A DNA stretch of 64,000 nt from Prosthecobacter fusiformis (GTDB lineage: Bacteria > Verrucomicrobiota > Verrucomicrobiia > Verrucomicrobiales > Verrucomicrobiaceae). Below are positions 1-9,018 of this stretch, in pieces. Position 1 is the first letter of the stretch. Every line of letters begins with the position of its first letter. Below the pieces are notes generated by a model, which was given only the letters and a program-made list of their open reading frames with translations, was not told the DNA's origin and made no database searches. The stretch lies in the NCBI RefSeq assembly GCF_004364345.1, contig NZ_SOCA01000005.1:124001-188000 (forward strand), written 5' to 3'. A program made the position numbers and the translations under genes.

Positions 1-3000
1 AAGTCACGCAGGTGCAAAACCGCCTGCAGCACATGCTCTCGTTGCTGCCGGCTGGAGTCTATGCCTGCGACGAGAAAGGGCGGATCACCTTTTTTAATCC
101 ACTGGCGGCCAAGTTGTGGGGGCGTGCCCCGGATCCTGATGATCCTGAAATACGCTACTGTGGATTCCACCAAGTGCTGCTTCCAGATGGCCGCCTGCTT
201 ACTCAAGAGGAAACTCCGGTGGCGCAGGCCGTGAAGAATGGAAAATCTTTTCGCAACGTCGAAGCTGAAGTGGTCCGGGCTGACGGGACGAAATTCAACA
301 TTAGCATCAGCATTGATCCGCTGAGGGATGACCAGGGCCACATCACGGGTGCCATCAACATTTTCCAGGACATTACAGAATCCAAAGCCAATGCCCTGGC
401 TCTGAAGAAGGAGTTAGAGGAGCGCCGCCGCACGGAGGAACACGCCACTTTCTTGAGCATGCTCAGCCAGAAACTGAGCCTGATGCACGAGCCCGCGGAA
501 ATTCTGGAAGCTGCCTCCGCCATGGTGGGCATGCATCTAAAAACCGACCGCTGCGGATTCATTGAAGTGGATGATGCCGCCAGGATGCTCACGGTGCGTC
601 ATGACTGGGCACGGGACGATATCCCCCGTCAGGACAGCCAGCATCACTTTGAGGATTTTGGCCCTATCGAATTTTGGAAAGGCATCGCGCAAAAGGGGTT
701 TTCGATAGCCGATACCTCTCTTCATGCACCGTCCCAGAACTTCATTCAGAACTTTGACAAGCAATGGGTGCGCGCCTTTGCCGTTGCTCCATTTACCCAA
801 GGGGGTCGGCTGCGGACATTGCTTGCCGTGACGACTGCACAGCCGCGCTGCTGGCGGGAGGATGAACAAAACCTCTTGGAAAATGTGGTGAGCCGTGTCC
901 AGCCCCTGGTGGTGCAAGCGCGTGCGGCTCAGGATTTGCAAATTCGCGGCGAGCGCATGCAGCTCCTCACGGAGACGCTGGCCCAGCTACTCAGTGCGCG
1001 CAATCCTGAGACGGTGGTGCGCAATCTTTTCGCCAAAGTCGCCTGGCATTTGCGTGCGGATACCTATTTTAATTTCATGGTCACTCCAGCTGGAGATGCG
1101 CTGGAAATGCATTCATGTGCAGGCATCACGGAAGAGCAGGCATCCAACATTCGGCGTCTGGAGTTTGGGCAGTCCATTTGCGGAACCGTCGCAGAGACAT
1201 GCCAGGGCATCGTCGCCAACGACATTCAACACAGTGGCTACGACAAAGCGGATTTGGTGCGCAGCTTTGGCATTCAGACTTATGCTTGTCATCCGCTCAT
1301 CGCTGGCGGTCATCTGTTAGGCACTCTTTCATTCGCCAGCCGCACACGTCCACAGTTTGACGAAGATGAATTGAAGTTCATCCGCATCGTCACTCATTCG
1401 GCCGCACTGGTTCTGGAGCAGCTTAATGCCGCAGCGGCAAGGCTTCACCTGGCCACCATTGTCACTTCTTCCGATGATGCGATTCTGAGCAAAGATCTGG
1501 ATGGAAAGATCGCTAGTTGGAATCTCGGAGCTGAAAGAATGTTCGGTTACAAAGCCGCTGAAATTATCGGTAAACCAGTGACCATCTTGATTCCGGAGGA
1601 CCGCCAGGAGGAAGAACCTCTCATCATGGATCGCATCCGCGCAGGAGAGTCGATCGAGCACTATGAGACCGTAAGACAGCGCAAAGATGGCAGCTTACTG
1701 GACATCTCCCTCACCATTTCCCCCATCCGCGATTCCGAAGGAAACGTCACCGGGATTTCTAAAATCGGTCGTGACATTACCGACCGGAAGAAGAATGAGC
1801 TGGAATTGCTGCGCCGTGAACAGCTTTACCGCAGCATCGGAGAATCCATCAATTACGGCATCTGGGTCTGCGATGCTCAAGGACGCAACATTTACTCCAG
1901 TGATTCCTTCCTTAAACTAGTAGGGCTGACCCAGGAGGAATGTTCCGGGATGGGATGGGCCAGTGTTTTGCATCCTGACGCAGCGGCAGCTACCATTGAA
2001 GAGTGGAACCAGTTGTCCAATGACTCTGTTCTCTGGGAGAAAGAATACCTTTTCAAAGGAGCGGACGGACGTTGGCATCCCACCCTGGCACGCGGTATTC
2101 CCATACGGGATGAAAAGGGAGAGATCATCCGATGGGCAGGCATCAACCTGGACATCTCCACCTTTAAAAAGACGGAAGAAGCGCTGCGCCAGCAGTCCGA
2201 AATCCTGGCGGTTCTCAACCAAGTGAGCAGCACGCTGGTCGCCGAGAGGAATCTGGAGAAAATCGTCCAGAGCGTCACGGATGCCAGCCGTGATATTGCA
2301 GGGGCGGAGTTTGCTGCCTTCTTTTACAGTGCCCCCAATGACAACGGAGAATCCTTTACCTTGTGTACTCTTTCCGGGGTTTCTCAAGACTCATATGCCG
2401 AGTTTTCGGTCTCTGAAGATCTTAGTTTATTGGGGCCCGCCTTCCTGGGGGAAGGGGTGGTGCGGCTTGATGATGTGACGAATGAGATCAGCCAAAATTC
2501 GTCAGGGATTCCCAAGCTATTGCCTGAAGGATTCAAGGACGTGAGGAGCTATCTGGCTGTGCCTGTGGTATCCAATTCTGGAAAGGTGATTGGTGGCCTG
2601 TTTCTCGGTCACACCCAGCCGGGAGTGTTCAAAGAGGCTGTAGAAGGTATCCTCATGGGCATGGTGGCCCAGGCAGCCATCGGTATGGACAATGCCAGCC
2701 TCTACAGCAGCTTACAGCGAGAGTTGGACCAGGTGAAAAGGGTGCAGGCCGCATTGCGCGCCAGCGAAAGCCGTTGGCGTGATCTGGCGGAGGCCATGCC
2801 CCACCTAGTCTGGACCTGCGGCCCGGATGGCGCTTGGGACTTTGTCAGCCCACAATGGTGTGAATATACAGGTCTTCAGGAGGCGGATCAGCGTGGTTTT
2901 GGCTGGTCCAATGCGATTCATCCCGAAGATCTGCCGGTGTTTGAAAGTGCCTGGAATGCGGCGGCCCATAACCACAGTGCGCTGGATCTGGAGGTACGCA

Positions 3001-5117
3001 TCCGGCGTGCGGATGGTCTTTACCGGTGGTTTAAGACACGCGCCGTACCTGTAAAGGACAGTGCAGGGAATATCCTCAAATGGTATGGCTCCAATACTGA
3101 CATTGAGGACATCAAACTGACGGACAGCATCCTCAGGGAGCGAGAGGCCCACCTCTCCGCTATCTTTACACAGGCAGGCTCTGGCATCGCCCAGACAGAT
3201 CTGGCGGGGCGCATTGTCATGGTCAATGACGCGTATTGTGAGATCGTCGGCCGCAGCCGTGCTGAGCTGCTGGAAATGAACATTCACGTCATCACACATC
3301 CAGATGACCAGGCCCAAAACATCGCCGTGTTCGATGCCATGATGAACGGTGGATCATCCTTCATTATTGAAAAACGGGATGTGAGGCCGAATGGAGAAAT
3401 TGTCTGGGTCCGCAATAGTGTGGTGGGCATCCGTAATGACGCGGGGGAGGTCATAGCAGGACTCATCATCACACAAGACATCACGGACAGCCGTGAAGCC
3501 GAAGACGCCTTGCGTGCTAGCGAAGAACAACTACGCCTGGTCACGGACCATGCGCCGGTATTGCTCGCCCAACTCGATCAGCGGCACATTTATAAATTTG
3601 TAAACAAACCCTATGCTGAGCGCTACGGTTTTGAGCCGCAGGAGGTGCTGGGAAAACATGTCAGCGATGTGGCTGGCTCCAGTGCCTACCTCAGTGCCCT
3701 GCCCATGCTTGAAAAAGCCTTCGCTGGTCAACAGGTGGAATTTGAAATGGCCATTCCATACGACAATATCGGCCAACGTTGGGGACATGTGATTTTTGTT
3801 CCCGAGCATAATGCTGAAGGCGATGTCGTTGGTGTGGTCACCATGCTGACGGACATCACCATACGCAAACAGGCGGAGCTGGATCTGGAGCAGGCGCGTG
3901 ACAGTGCGCTGGAAGCCGTACGTGCCAAGGATGATTTCCTGGCCCGGCTTTCCCATGAACTGAGAACCCCGCTCAGCCCGGTCCTGCTCCTCGCTAGTGA
4001 AGGTAGCACCAACCAGGACATCCCTGAAAACGTGCGGGCTGAGTTTGAAATCATCCGCAAAAATGTGGACCTCGAAGCGCGCCTCATTGATGACCTCCTG
4101 GACATTACCCGCATCACCCGTGGCAAGTTGATCCTGGATCTGCAGCCAGTGGACATGCATGCCATCATCCAGGATGCCATCGCCACGATTCGAGGCGAAG
4201 CCGATGCCCGGCGTGTCTCCGTTACCCTCAGTCATACTCCAGGCAACCACCTAGTGATGGGAGATGCTGTCCGCTTGCAGCAAGTTTTGTGGAATCTTTT
4301 GAACAATGCCGTCAAGTTCACATCCTCAGGCGGCACCATCACCGTGGAAACCCACCCCGTCGCTGATGGAAAGTCCCTGTCCATCCAAGTGGTCGATAAT
4401 GGCATCGGCATGAGTGAGGACGAACTGGGCCGCATCTTTGATGCCTTTTCACAGGGGGATCATGCGGGCAAGGGCAGTGCGCAGCACTTTGGTGGCCTTG
4501 GCCTCGGCCTAGCCATCACACGCATGCTGGTGGAGCTTCACCAAGGCCAGATCTGTGCACACAGTGATGGGCGCGGTCATGGCTCGACCTTTGTGGTGCA
4601 CCTGCCATTGCTGAAGCTCTCCTCTGCCACCACTCCTGTGCCGGTTCGCAAACTGCCTGCCGCAGGTACATCCGTTCGGGCCGCCCAGGTCAGTCTTCGC
4701 ATTTTGTTGGTGGAGGATCATGAGCCTACCCGAGGAGTGGTTGCTGCACTTCTCAGGCGTCGGCGGCATGAAGTGAGCCTGGCTGGCTCTCTGGAAGAAG
4801 CTCGGCAACAGGTCGTCAATGGAACCTTCGATCTTCTGATTTCAGACCTGGGTTTGCCAGATGGAACGGGATATGAACTGATGGAAGAAATCGGGCATCA
4901 CTTCAGGCTCAAGGGCATCGCCGTCAGCGGCTTCGGCATGGAGCAAGACATTCATCGAAGCCGCGCCGCAGGATTTTTGGTGCATCTCATCAAGCCCGTT
5001 AGAATCGAAGCTCTGGAGAATGCCATCAATACAATCCAGTCACCTGGCGACCTTGCACACGGCAAGGTACCCGCCTTGCAAAATACCGTAGATTCCCCAC
5101 CACCCACAAATATTTAG
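1..5117 (+). CDS. multi-PAS/GAF hybrid sensor histidine kinase (5' end outside window)
   Basis: A very long signalling protein. The first in-window start is GTG at 12, but the frame is open to base 1 and the first PAS domain begins immediately, so the true start is probably upstream. Order, numbered from 12: PAS (1-125), GAF (145-300), GAF (320-475), PAS (480-600), PAS (605-730), GAF (745-905), PAS (920-1045), PAS (1046-1165), PAS (1170-1290), HisKA with the H-box His at 1315 (SHELRTP), HATPase_c with N, G1 and G2 boxes (about 1410-1535), and a C-terminal receiver with phospho-acceptor Asp1612 and a conserved Lys-Pro. No membrane segment is visible, so it is probably cytosolic in the part seen. 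A hybrid with a C-terminal receiver usually feeds a phosphorelay; no partner can be assigned here. The ligand is unknown. The kinase call is very secure. Confidence 0.93.
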   Translation, partial: VTQVQNRLQHMLSLLPAGVYACDEKGRITFFNPLAAKLWGRAPDPDDPEIRYCGFHQVLLPDGRLLTQEETPVAQAVKNGKSFRNVEAEVVRADGTKFNISISIDPLRDDQGHITGAINIFQDITESKANALALKKELEERRRTEEHATFLSMLSQKLSLMHEPAEILEAASAMVGMHLKTDRCGFIEVDDAARMLTVRHDWARDDIPRQDSQHHFEDFGPIEFWKGIAQKGFSIADTSLHAPSQNFIQNFDKQWVRAFAVAPFTQGGRLRTLLAVTTAQPRCWREDEQNLLENVVSRVQPLVVQARAAQDLQIRGERMQLLTETLAQLLSARNPETVVRNLFAKVAWHLRADTYFNFMVTPAGDALEMHSCAGITEEQASNIRRLEFGQSICGTVAETCQGIVANDIQHSGYDKADLVRSFGIQTYACHPLIAGGHLLGTLSFASRTRPQFDEDELKFIRIVTHSAALVLEQLNAAAARLHLATIVTSSDDAILSKDLDGKIASWNLGAERMFGYKAAEIIGKPVTILIPEDRQEEEPLIMDRIRAGESIEHYETVRQRKDGSLLDISLTISPIRDSEGNVTGISKIGRDITDRKKNELELLRREQLYRSIGESINYGIWVCDAQGRNIYSSDSFLKLVGLTQEECSGMGWASVLHPDAAAATIEEWNQLSNDSVLWEKEYLFKGADGRWHPTLARGIPIRDEKGEIIRWAGINLDISTFKKTEEALRQQSEILAVLNQVSSTLVAERNLEKIVQSVTDASRDIAGAEFAAFFYSAPNDNGESFTLCTLSGVSQDSYAEFSVSEDLSLLGPAFLGEGVVRLDDVTNEISQNSSGIPKLLPEGFKDVRSYLAVPVVSNSGKVIGGLFLGHTQPGVFKEAVEGILMGMVAQAAIGMDNASLYSSLQRELDQVKRVQAALRASESRWRDLAEAMPHLVWTCGPDGAWDFVSPQWCEYTGLQEADQRGFGWSNAIHPEDLPVFESAWNAAAHNHSALDLEVRIRRADGLYRWFKTRAVPVKDSAGNILKWYGSNTDIEDIKLTDSILREREAHLSAIFTQAGSGIAQTDLAGRIVMVNDAYCEIVGRSRAELLEMNIHVITHPDDQAQNIAVFDAMMNGGSSFIIEKRDVRPNGEIVWVRNSVVGIRNDAGEVIAGLIITQDITDSREAEDALRASEEQLRLVTDHAPVLLAQLDQRHIYKFVNKPYAERYGFEPQEVLGKHVSDVAGSSAYLSALPMLEKAFAGQQVEFEMAIPYDNIGQRWGHVIFVPEHNAEGDVVGVVTMLTDITIRKQAELDLEQARDSALEAVRAKDDFLARLSHELRTPLSPVLLLASEGSTNQDIPENVRAEFEIIRKNVDLEARLIDDLLDITRITRGKLILDLQPVDMHAIIQDAIATIRGEADARRVSVTLSHTPGNHLVMGDAVRLQQVLWNLLNNAVKFTSSGGTITVETHPVADGKSLSIQVVDNGIGMSEDELGRIFDAFSQGDHAGKGSAQHFGGLGLGLAITRMLVELHQGQICAHSDGRGHGSTFVVHLPLLKLSSATTPVPVRKLPAAGTSVRAAQVSLRILLVEDHEPTRGVVAALLRRRRHEVSLAGSLEEARQQVVNGTFDLLISDLGLPDGTGYELMEEIGHHFRLKGIAVSGFGMEQDIHRSRAAGFLVHLIKPVRIEALENAINTIQSPGDLAHGKVPALQNTVDSPPPTNI

Positions 5118-5119
5118 CC

Positions 5120-5139
5120 CCGTTTCCCTGGTGAAACGG
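5120..5139 (+). terminator. weak hairpin after the giant kinase
   Basis: Seven-base inverted repeat CCGTTTC / GAAACGG directly after the kinase stop codon. No T-tract follows, so it is at best a weak or rho-assisted terminator. Confidence 0.3.
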
Positions 5140-5152
5140 AGGCATTCATTCG

Positions 5153-5168
5153 TGGCACGCTTCACGCA
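5153..5168 (+). promoter_or_regulatory. candidate sigma-54 (-24/-12) promoter of csbD-like gene
   Basis: TGGCACGCTTCACGCA matches the -24 element TGGCACG exactly and has GC at the required 10-base spacing from GG. The TT before GC is AC, so the -12 element is imperfect. It ends 47 bases before the CsbD start codon, a reasonable leader length. Confidence 0.45.
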
Positions 5169-5215
5169 TAAGAATAGGGGAGGGCAATGACGCCCTCATC
5201 AACCACCATCTTATT

Positions 5216-5401
5216 ATGACAAAACTCGGCATGAAAGGCAGTTGGAACGAAACCAAGGGCAAGCTTAAACAGAAGTATGCCCAACTCACCGACGATGACC
5301 TTCTCTTCGAAGAGGGAAAAGAAGATGAGCTTTTGGGTCGCATCCAGAAACGCACCGGTGAGACAAAGGAAAAAATCCGCAGCTACATCGAAGAGGTGTA
5401 A
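5216..5401 (+). CDS. CsbD family stress-response protein
   Basis: A 61-residue, highly charged soluble protein of the CsbD/YjbJ family, usually induced by general stress; its molecular role is unknown. Family hallmarks are visible: a W-N-x-x-K-G-K-L-K block near residue 13, L-T-D-D-D at 26-30, and an E-G-K-x-D-x-L-x-G-x-I-Q block at 35-45 followed by a charged helix. Length is typical (about 60-70 residues). It is a single gene between a candidate sigma-54 promoter and a strong terminator. A second ATG at 5231 would remove five residues but leaves the domain intact. Confidence 0.88.
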   Translation: MTKLGMKGSWNETKGKLKQKYAQLTDDDLLFEEGKEDELLGRIQKRTGETKEKIRSYIEEV

Positions 5402-5463
5402 GTGCCGGAGGTTTCCCCTCTCACTCCGCACGGGATTAAATCCCGTTTAACCAACTTTACTCT

Positions 5464-5503
5464 GTCCCCGGCATTTGTTTCAAATGTCGGGGACATTTTT
5501 TTT
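5464..5503 (+). terminator. rho-independent terminator of csbD-like gene
   Basis: Perfect 14-bp stem apart from one mismatch (5464-5477 with 5481-5494), a three-base loop, then a run of T at 5496-5503. The T-run overlaps the stop codon of the convergent transglutaminase gene. There is no T-run in the minus direction, so it acts only on plus transcripts. Confidence 0.88.
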
Positions 5504-6410
5504 AGCGGCCTTCCTTGGCGGTCGAATGCAGAGATTCATTGCAATCGATCTGACGGATCGTGATCGCCACATCCAGCCCCTGATACGAACCGGGCGGGCC
5601 ATCATAAATACCGCTGACCGGCATCACACCACGTGGGTGAGCGCTGACTCCCAAAGGAACATGCTTGCGGGAAACCACATCTCCCACAGTCGGGTCAAAT
5701 CCACGCCAGCCGCTGTCCGGGAGATAGACTTCCACCCAGGCATGAGTGGAACCTCGCCCAGCCGCAGCCGCCATCGCATCCAAATATCCGCTGACAAAAC
5801 GTGCTGCTATTCCCAATGCCCGGCAAGCCTCCATGAGCAGGGTGGCCATATCCCGGCAGGAGCCAGTGCCAAGGGTAAGAGTACGCGCAGGGGACTGCAC
5901 TCCGCGTTCCTCCCTCCGCATGTATTTGATTTGAGCGTTAATACAACGGTTAAGGTGGGTCACCATGGACAGTGCCGTTGGTTCTGGCACCGTTTGTCTC
6001 TGTGCGTCCGCCCAGCTCGCCACGGCGGCAGCATCATCTTCATAGACTGGTGCAATGTAGCCGGATACCACGCCCAACTCCATCTGTGGATAGGTCACTG
6101 GCATCGTCACCTCAGATGCTCGGGAGCGCAATTGAGGCGCCTCATCTTCAGGCCCCTCCACACGGTCAATGATCACCACATTCACAATCTCCAGTTTGTC
6201 TGCCGGTTCAGCGATTTCCGCCAGGGCAATGCTATTGCCGAACAGATCCGTCAGCCAAAATAACTTGGCCTCAGGCTGCACGGTCAATTCGTGTTTGACC
6301 ACCGTGATGTCATGTCCTTCACGTGGCCGCAGCACCAAGCGATGCAGCCCGAAATTCACGGGTTCCGCGTAGCGGTACACCGTGCGGTGTTCGATGTAAT
6401 AACGTCTCAT
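5502..6410 (-). CDS. transglutaminase-like cysteine peptidase family protein (first of pair)
   Basis: A 302-residue protein with the bacterial transglutaminase N-terminal beta-domain (1-95) and a transglutaminase-like core. The catalytic triad is visible as Cys185 (GSCRD), His223 (THAWVEV) and Asp239 (FDPT). Members hydrolyse or transfer amide bonds; many sit beside circularly permuted ATP-grasp/alpha-E genes, but none is present here. No signal peptide, so cytosolic. It begins 42 bases after the stop of the upstream gene on the same strand, another transglutaminase-like gene, so the two are probably co-transcribed. Substrate unknown. Confidence 0.88.
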   Translation of the reverse strand: MRRYYIEHRTVYRYAEPVNFGLHRLVLRPREGHDITVVKHELTVQPEAKLFWLTDLFGNSIALAEIAEPADKLEIVNVVIIDRVEGPEDEAPQLRSRASEVTMPVTYPQMELGVVSGYIAPVYEDDAAAVASWADAQRQTVPEPTALSMVTHLNRCINAQIKYMRREERGVQSPARTLTLGTGSCRDMATLLMEACRALGIAARFVSGYLDAMAAAAGRGSTHAWVEVYLPDSGWRGFDPTVGDVVSRKHVPLGVSAHPRGVMPVSGIYDGPPGSYQGLDVAITIRQIDCNESLHSTAKEGR

Positions 6411-6452
6411 GGTGAAACGGAAGGCGGGCGTTTACCCTGTATCCAGGTTAGA

Positions 6453-7298
6453 TTACGAATGGGAGATGCAGACCTGCTGAAGCTCCTCTTCAGAAAGCTT
6501 GCGATAGTCCGGATCCAGCGCCTGGCAAATCACCGTCTGACGGTCCAGCTGCAAATATCCAAACGAGGTACAAACGGACACATCAGCCGCATCACGCCCG
6601 GTGCCAATGTGCACGACCGCATCTGGGGAAGAGAGCCCTGTGGCGTCCCACAGGAGCCAACGCCCCCCCACCCAGGTTTCAAAACAAGCATGAAAATCCG
6701 GAGGATTGAGCTCATGCGCGTACCCGGTAAAATATCGCGCTGGGATATTCAATGCCCGGCAGAGCGCGATGCCCAGATGGGCAAAATCACGGCAGACACC
6801 TTGCCTTTCCACTAGGGTATCCTCCGATGATGTGGTAGAAGTGGTGGAGCCGCTCACATAGTCAATGTGGGAGGATATCCATTTCACAATGGCCTGCACC
6901 TGTTTCAGCGGAGTTTCGAATTCCCCAAAAAGCTTTGCAGCCAGATTCCCCAAACGGTCAGATTGGCAATAGCGGCTTGGGTAAAGTAGCGCCAGCACAT
7001 CCAGCTCAAATTCGCCCAATGGCATATCGGGAATTTCACTCATGCTCAGCTTCAGAGCGGACGTTTCTACGATGACTTGATACCGGATGTGATATACCCC
7101 AGGCAACTGGGCCGTGATCTGATCAAACCGGTTGCCCGTGACAGGATCCGTATGCTGCACATGCGGCATTTGCGGCACGAGCGTGAATTTCTCATCCGTC
7201 AGCATCTGGTGAGAATTGATTTTTGGACGGATGTTCAGCAGGAATATGACAGGAGCGGTTGCCGTGTAATCCAGCTCACAGGTGATTTGAAATCTCAT
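6453..7298 (-). CDS. transglutaminase-like cysteine peptidase family protein (second of pair)
   Basis: A 281-residue protein when started at the ATG at 7298. The open frame continues to a GTG at 7376, but that stretch is low in homology signal and contains a candidate sigma-54 promoter, so the downstream ATG is preferred. The transglutaminase-like core shows Cys169 (GVCRDFAH), His203 (FHACFE) and Asp218 (WDATG). The N-terminal third is a beta-rich domain found in the same family. No signal peptide. It precedes the other transglutaminase gene by 42 bases and is divergent from rpoN. Substrate unknown; a proteolytic or peptide-ligating role is inferred from the triad only. Confidence 0.87.
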   Translation of the reverse strand: MRFQITCELDYTATAPVIFLLNIRPKINSHQMLTDEKFTLVPQMPHVQHTDPVTGNRFDQITAQLPGVYHIRYQVIVETSALKLSMSEIPDMPLGEFELDVLALLYPSRYCQSDRLGNLAAKLFGEFETPLKQVQAIVKWISSHIDYVSGSTTSTTSSEDTLVERQGVCRDFAHLGIALCRALNIPARYFTGYAHELNPPDFHACFETWVGGRWLLWDATGLSSPDAVVHIGTGRDAADVSVCTSFGYLQLDRQTVICQALDPDYRKLSEEELQQVCISHS

Positions 7299-7359
7299 GG
7301 GAAGGGCAGGGGGGAGGAGTGGGAGCGTTGAGGTTTTAAGAATGCGGAGAGTGGTGCAT

Positions 7360-7375
7360 TGCATGGTCTGTGCCA
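7360..7375 (-). promoter_or_regulatory. candidate sigma-54 promoter of the transglutaminase operon
   Basis: On the minus strand TGGCACAGACCATGCA has the full TGGCAC -24 element and GC exactly ten bases after GG; one base differs in the -12 element (ATGC for TTGC). It lies about 60 bases before the ATG at 7298. Transcription would start inside the upstream part of the frame, which supports that ATG. Confidence 0.55.
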
Positions 7376-7506
7376 CGCGAGTGTGCGAGAGCTTTATCTA
7401 GAAAAAACCACAGGCTGATTGCGTATTGCAATGACGGAGCCTTGCAAGTTGCCGGGTTACTTTTGAATAGTTGCATACTTTCCCGCACTGATAGCCATTT
7501 GCGGCG

Positions 7507-7522
7507 TGGCACGGGTCTTGCA
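7507..7522 (+). promoter_or_regulatory. sigma-54 (-24/-12) promoter in front of rpoN
   Basis: TGGCACGGGTCTTGCA matches the sigma-54 consensus TGGCACG-N4-TTGCA at every defined position, with GG at 7508-7509 and GC at 7520-7521. The predicted start of transcription is near 7533, about 48 bases before the rpoN GTG codon. It implies that sigma-54 drives its own gene, with help from an NtrC-type activator. Confidence 0.8.
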
Positions 7523-7580
7523 ATGTGGAGTTTCTAATAATGGTTGTTTGCCTGATCTCCCAATTTTATTCTAAATAGCC

Positions 7581-8984
7581 GTGATACAGCCCGCTTTAGT
7601 CCAAGCACCCGAACTAAGCCAGCACTTGTCGCAGGAACTGCGAATCAAATTGACCGTGCTGCAAACCCCCACGCATGAACTGGACCTGCTCGTGAGACAG
7701 GAATTGCAGCAAAATCCAGTTCTGGAACTGGAAAATGGGCTTGAATCCACTTTTGAAACCAGCCTCGAAGATCCCGTGGAGGACTCCTGGGATACGGAAT
7801 TGAGCAATATGGCTCGTATGGATGATGAATGGCGTCCGACCCCGCTCAAGCCCGCCGTTTCAGCAGAAACTGAGGAGCGACGCCAGTTCATGATGGAGTC
7901 TCTGACCAAGCCGGTCACCCTGGCAGAGCATGTCGAAAGTCAGTTGTTAGGCATGCGCTTCGATGAAGAGGAACGGGGTGATATTATCTTGTTGTTAGGC
8001 CACCTCAATGACAACGGCTGGCTGAAGAAGTCTCTGACCGAAATAGCTGAAGAGGAAAGCCGTCCGGTGGAAGACCTGGCCTTCGCCCAGGAAATGTTAC
8101 TCACCTTGGACCCTCCTGGGCTAGGTGCTTCTGATCTTCGGCATTGCCTGATGACTCAGCTATCCAGACTGGGACGGAGCAAATCCCTCGAATACCACAT
8201 TCTCGACGAATGTTTTGGCTTGCTGTCCCGACGTAAACTCGAAGACATCGCCTCCCATTTCGAAGTTGAAATCGAGGACGTGCAAGCCGCTGCAGAGCGC
8301 ATCACCACCCTCAATCCTCGCCCCGCCAAAGAGCTTGAAGAAGCCCCCGTGAGTGGATTTCACGTGCAGCCCGAGATGACCATCGAAAAGCAGGATGGTA
8401 GATGGGTCGTCGTGCTGCACAAAGATGTCACCCCCTCCCTGAAGATAAGCCATTTTTACAAAAACATGATGGCCGAGGCAGAAGGGAAAAAGGATGTCCG
8501 CGAATTCATCCGCGATCACATCAAACGCGGCCGGTTTTTCATTGATATGCTGCGTCAGCGCCACCAGACCATTCAAAAAGTGGCTGAGCACATCGTGGCC
8601 AGGCAGGAGGATTTTTTTGAAACAGGTCCCGCCCATCTTAAGCCCATGACCATGGCTGAAATCGCCACAGAAGTTGGCGTGCACGAAAGCACCGTTAGCC
8701 GCACGGTGGCAGGTAAATACGCCATCACCCCTCATGGCATGTTTGAACTCCGCTCCTTCTTCACCTCTGGCATGGCCACCTACGCTGGAGAGGCTGTCAG
8801 CGCACGCGCGGTAGAAGCAGCATTAAAGGACATCGTTGCGGATGAAGACCGGCACCATCCGCTCAATGATAAAGAGATTGCAGAGCATCTGGCCCAGCGC
8901 GGTATTCGCATCTCACGCCGCACCGTGGTGAAGTACAGGGACAGGTTAGGCATCCTGCCCAGCGCATTGCGCCGGGGTCTCTGA
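7581..8984 (+). CDS. rpoN: RNA polymerase sigma-54 factor
   Basis: A 467-residue sigma-54, normal for the family. The Gln/Leu-rich activator-interacting region I is at 1-50 (L-Q-Q-N-P block near residue 45), an acidic linker follows, then the core-binding domain (about 115-300) and the DNA-binding domain with a helix-turn-helix near 370 and the RpoN box near 446-455 (RRTVVKYRD, canonical ARRTVAKYRE). It directs RNA polymerase to -24/-12 promoters and needs an AAA+ activator; two such activators lie in this window. The start is GTG at 7581; the protein begins with the usual short lead into region I. A consensus sigma-54 promoter stands directly upstream, suggesting autoregulation. It is convergent with an NtrC-type gene. 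Confidence 0.97.
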   Translation: MIQPALVQAPELSQHLSQELRIKLTVLQTPTHELDLLVRQELQQNPVLELENGLESTFETSLEDPVEDSWDTELSNMARMDDEWRPTPLKPAVSAETEERRQFMMESLTKPVTLAEHVESQLLGMRFDEEERGDIILLLGHLNDNGWLKKSLTEIAEEESRPVEDLAFAQEMLLTLDPPGLGASDLRHCLMTQLSRLGRSKSLEYHILDECFGLLSRRKLEDIASHFEVEIEDVQAAAERITTLNPRPAKELEEAPVSGFHVQPEMTIEKQDGRWVVVLHKDVTPSLKISHFYKNMMAEAEGKKDVREFIRDHIKRGRFFIDMLRQRHQTIQKVAEHIVARQEDFFETGPAHLKPMTMAEIATEVGVHESTVSRTVAGKYAITPHGMFELRSFFTSGMATYAGEAVSARAVEAALKDIVADEDRHHPLNDKEIAEHLAQRGIRISRRTVVKYRDRLGILPSALRRGL

Positions 8985-9018
8985 GCCAGGGGGGGTATGC
9001 CGTAAACTTGCCCTGCAT

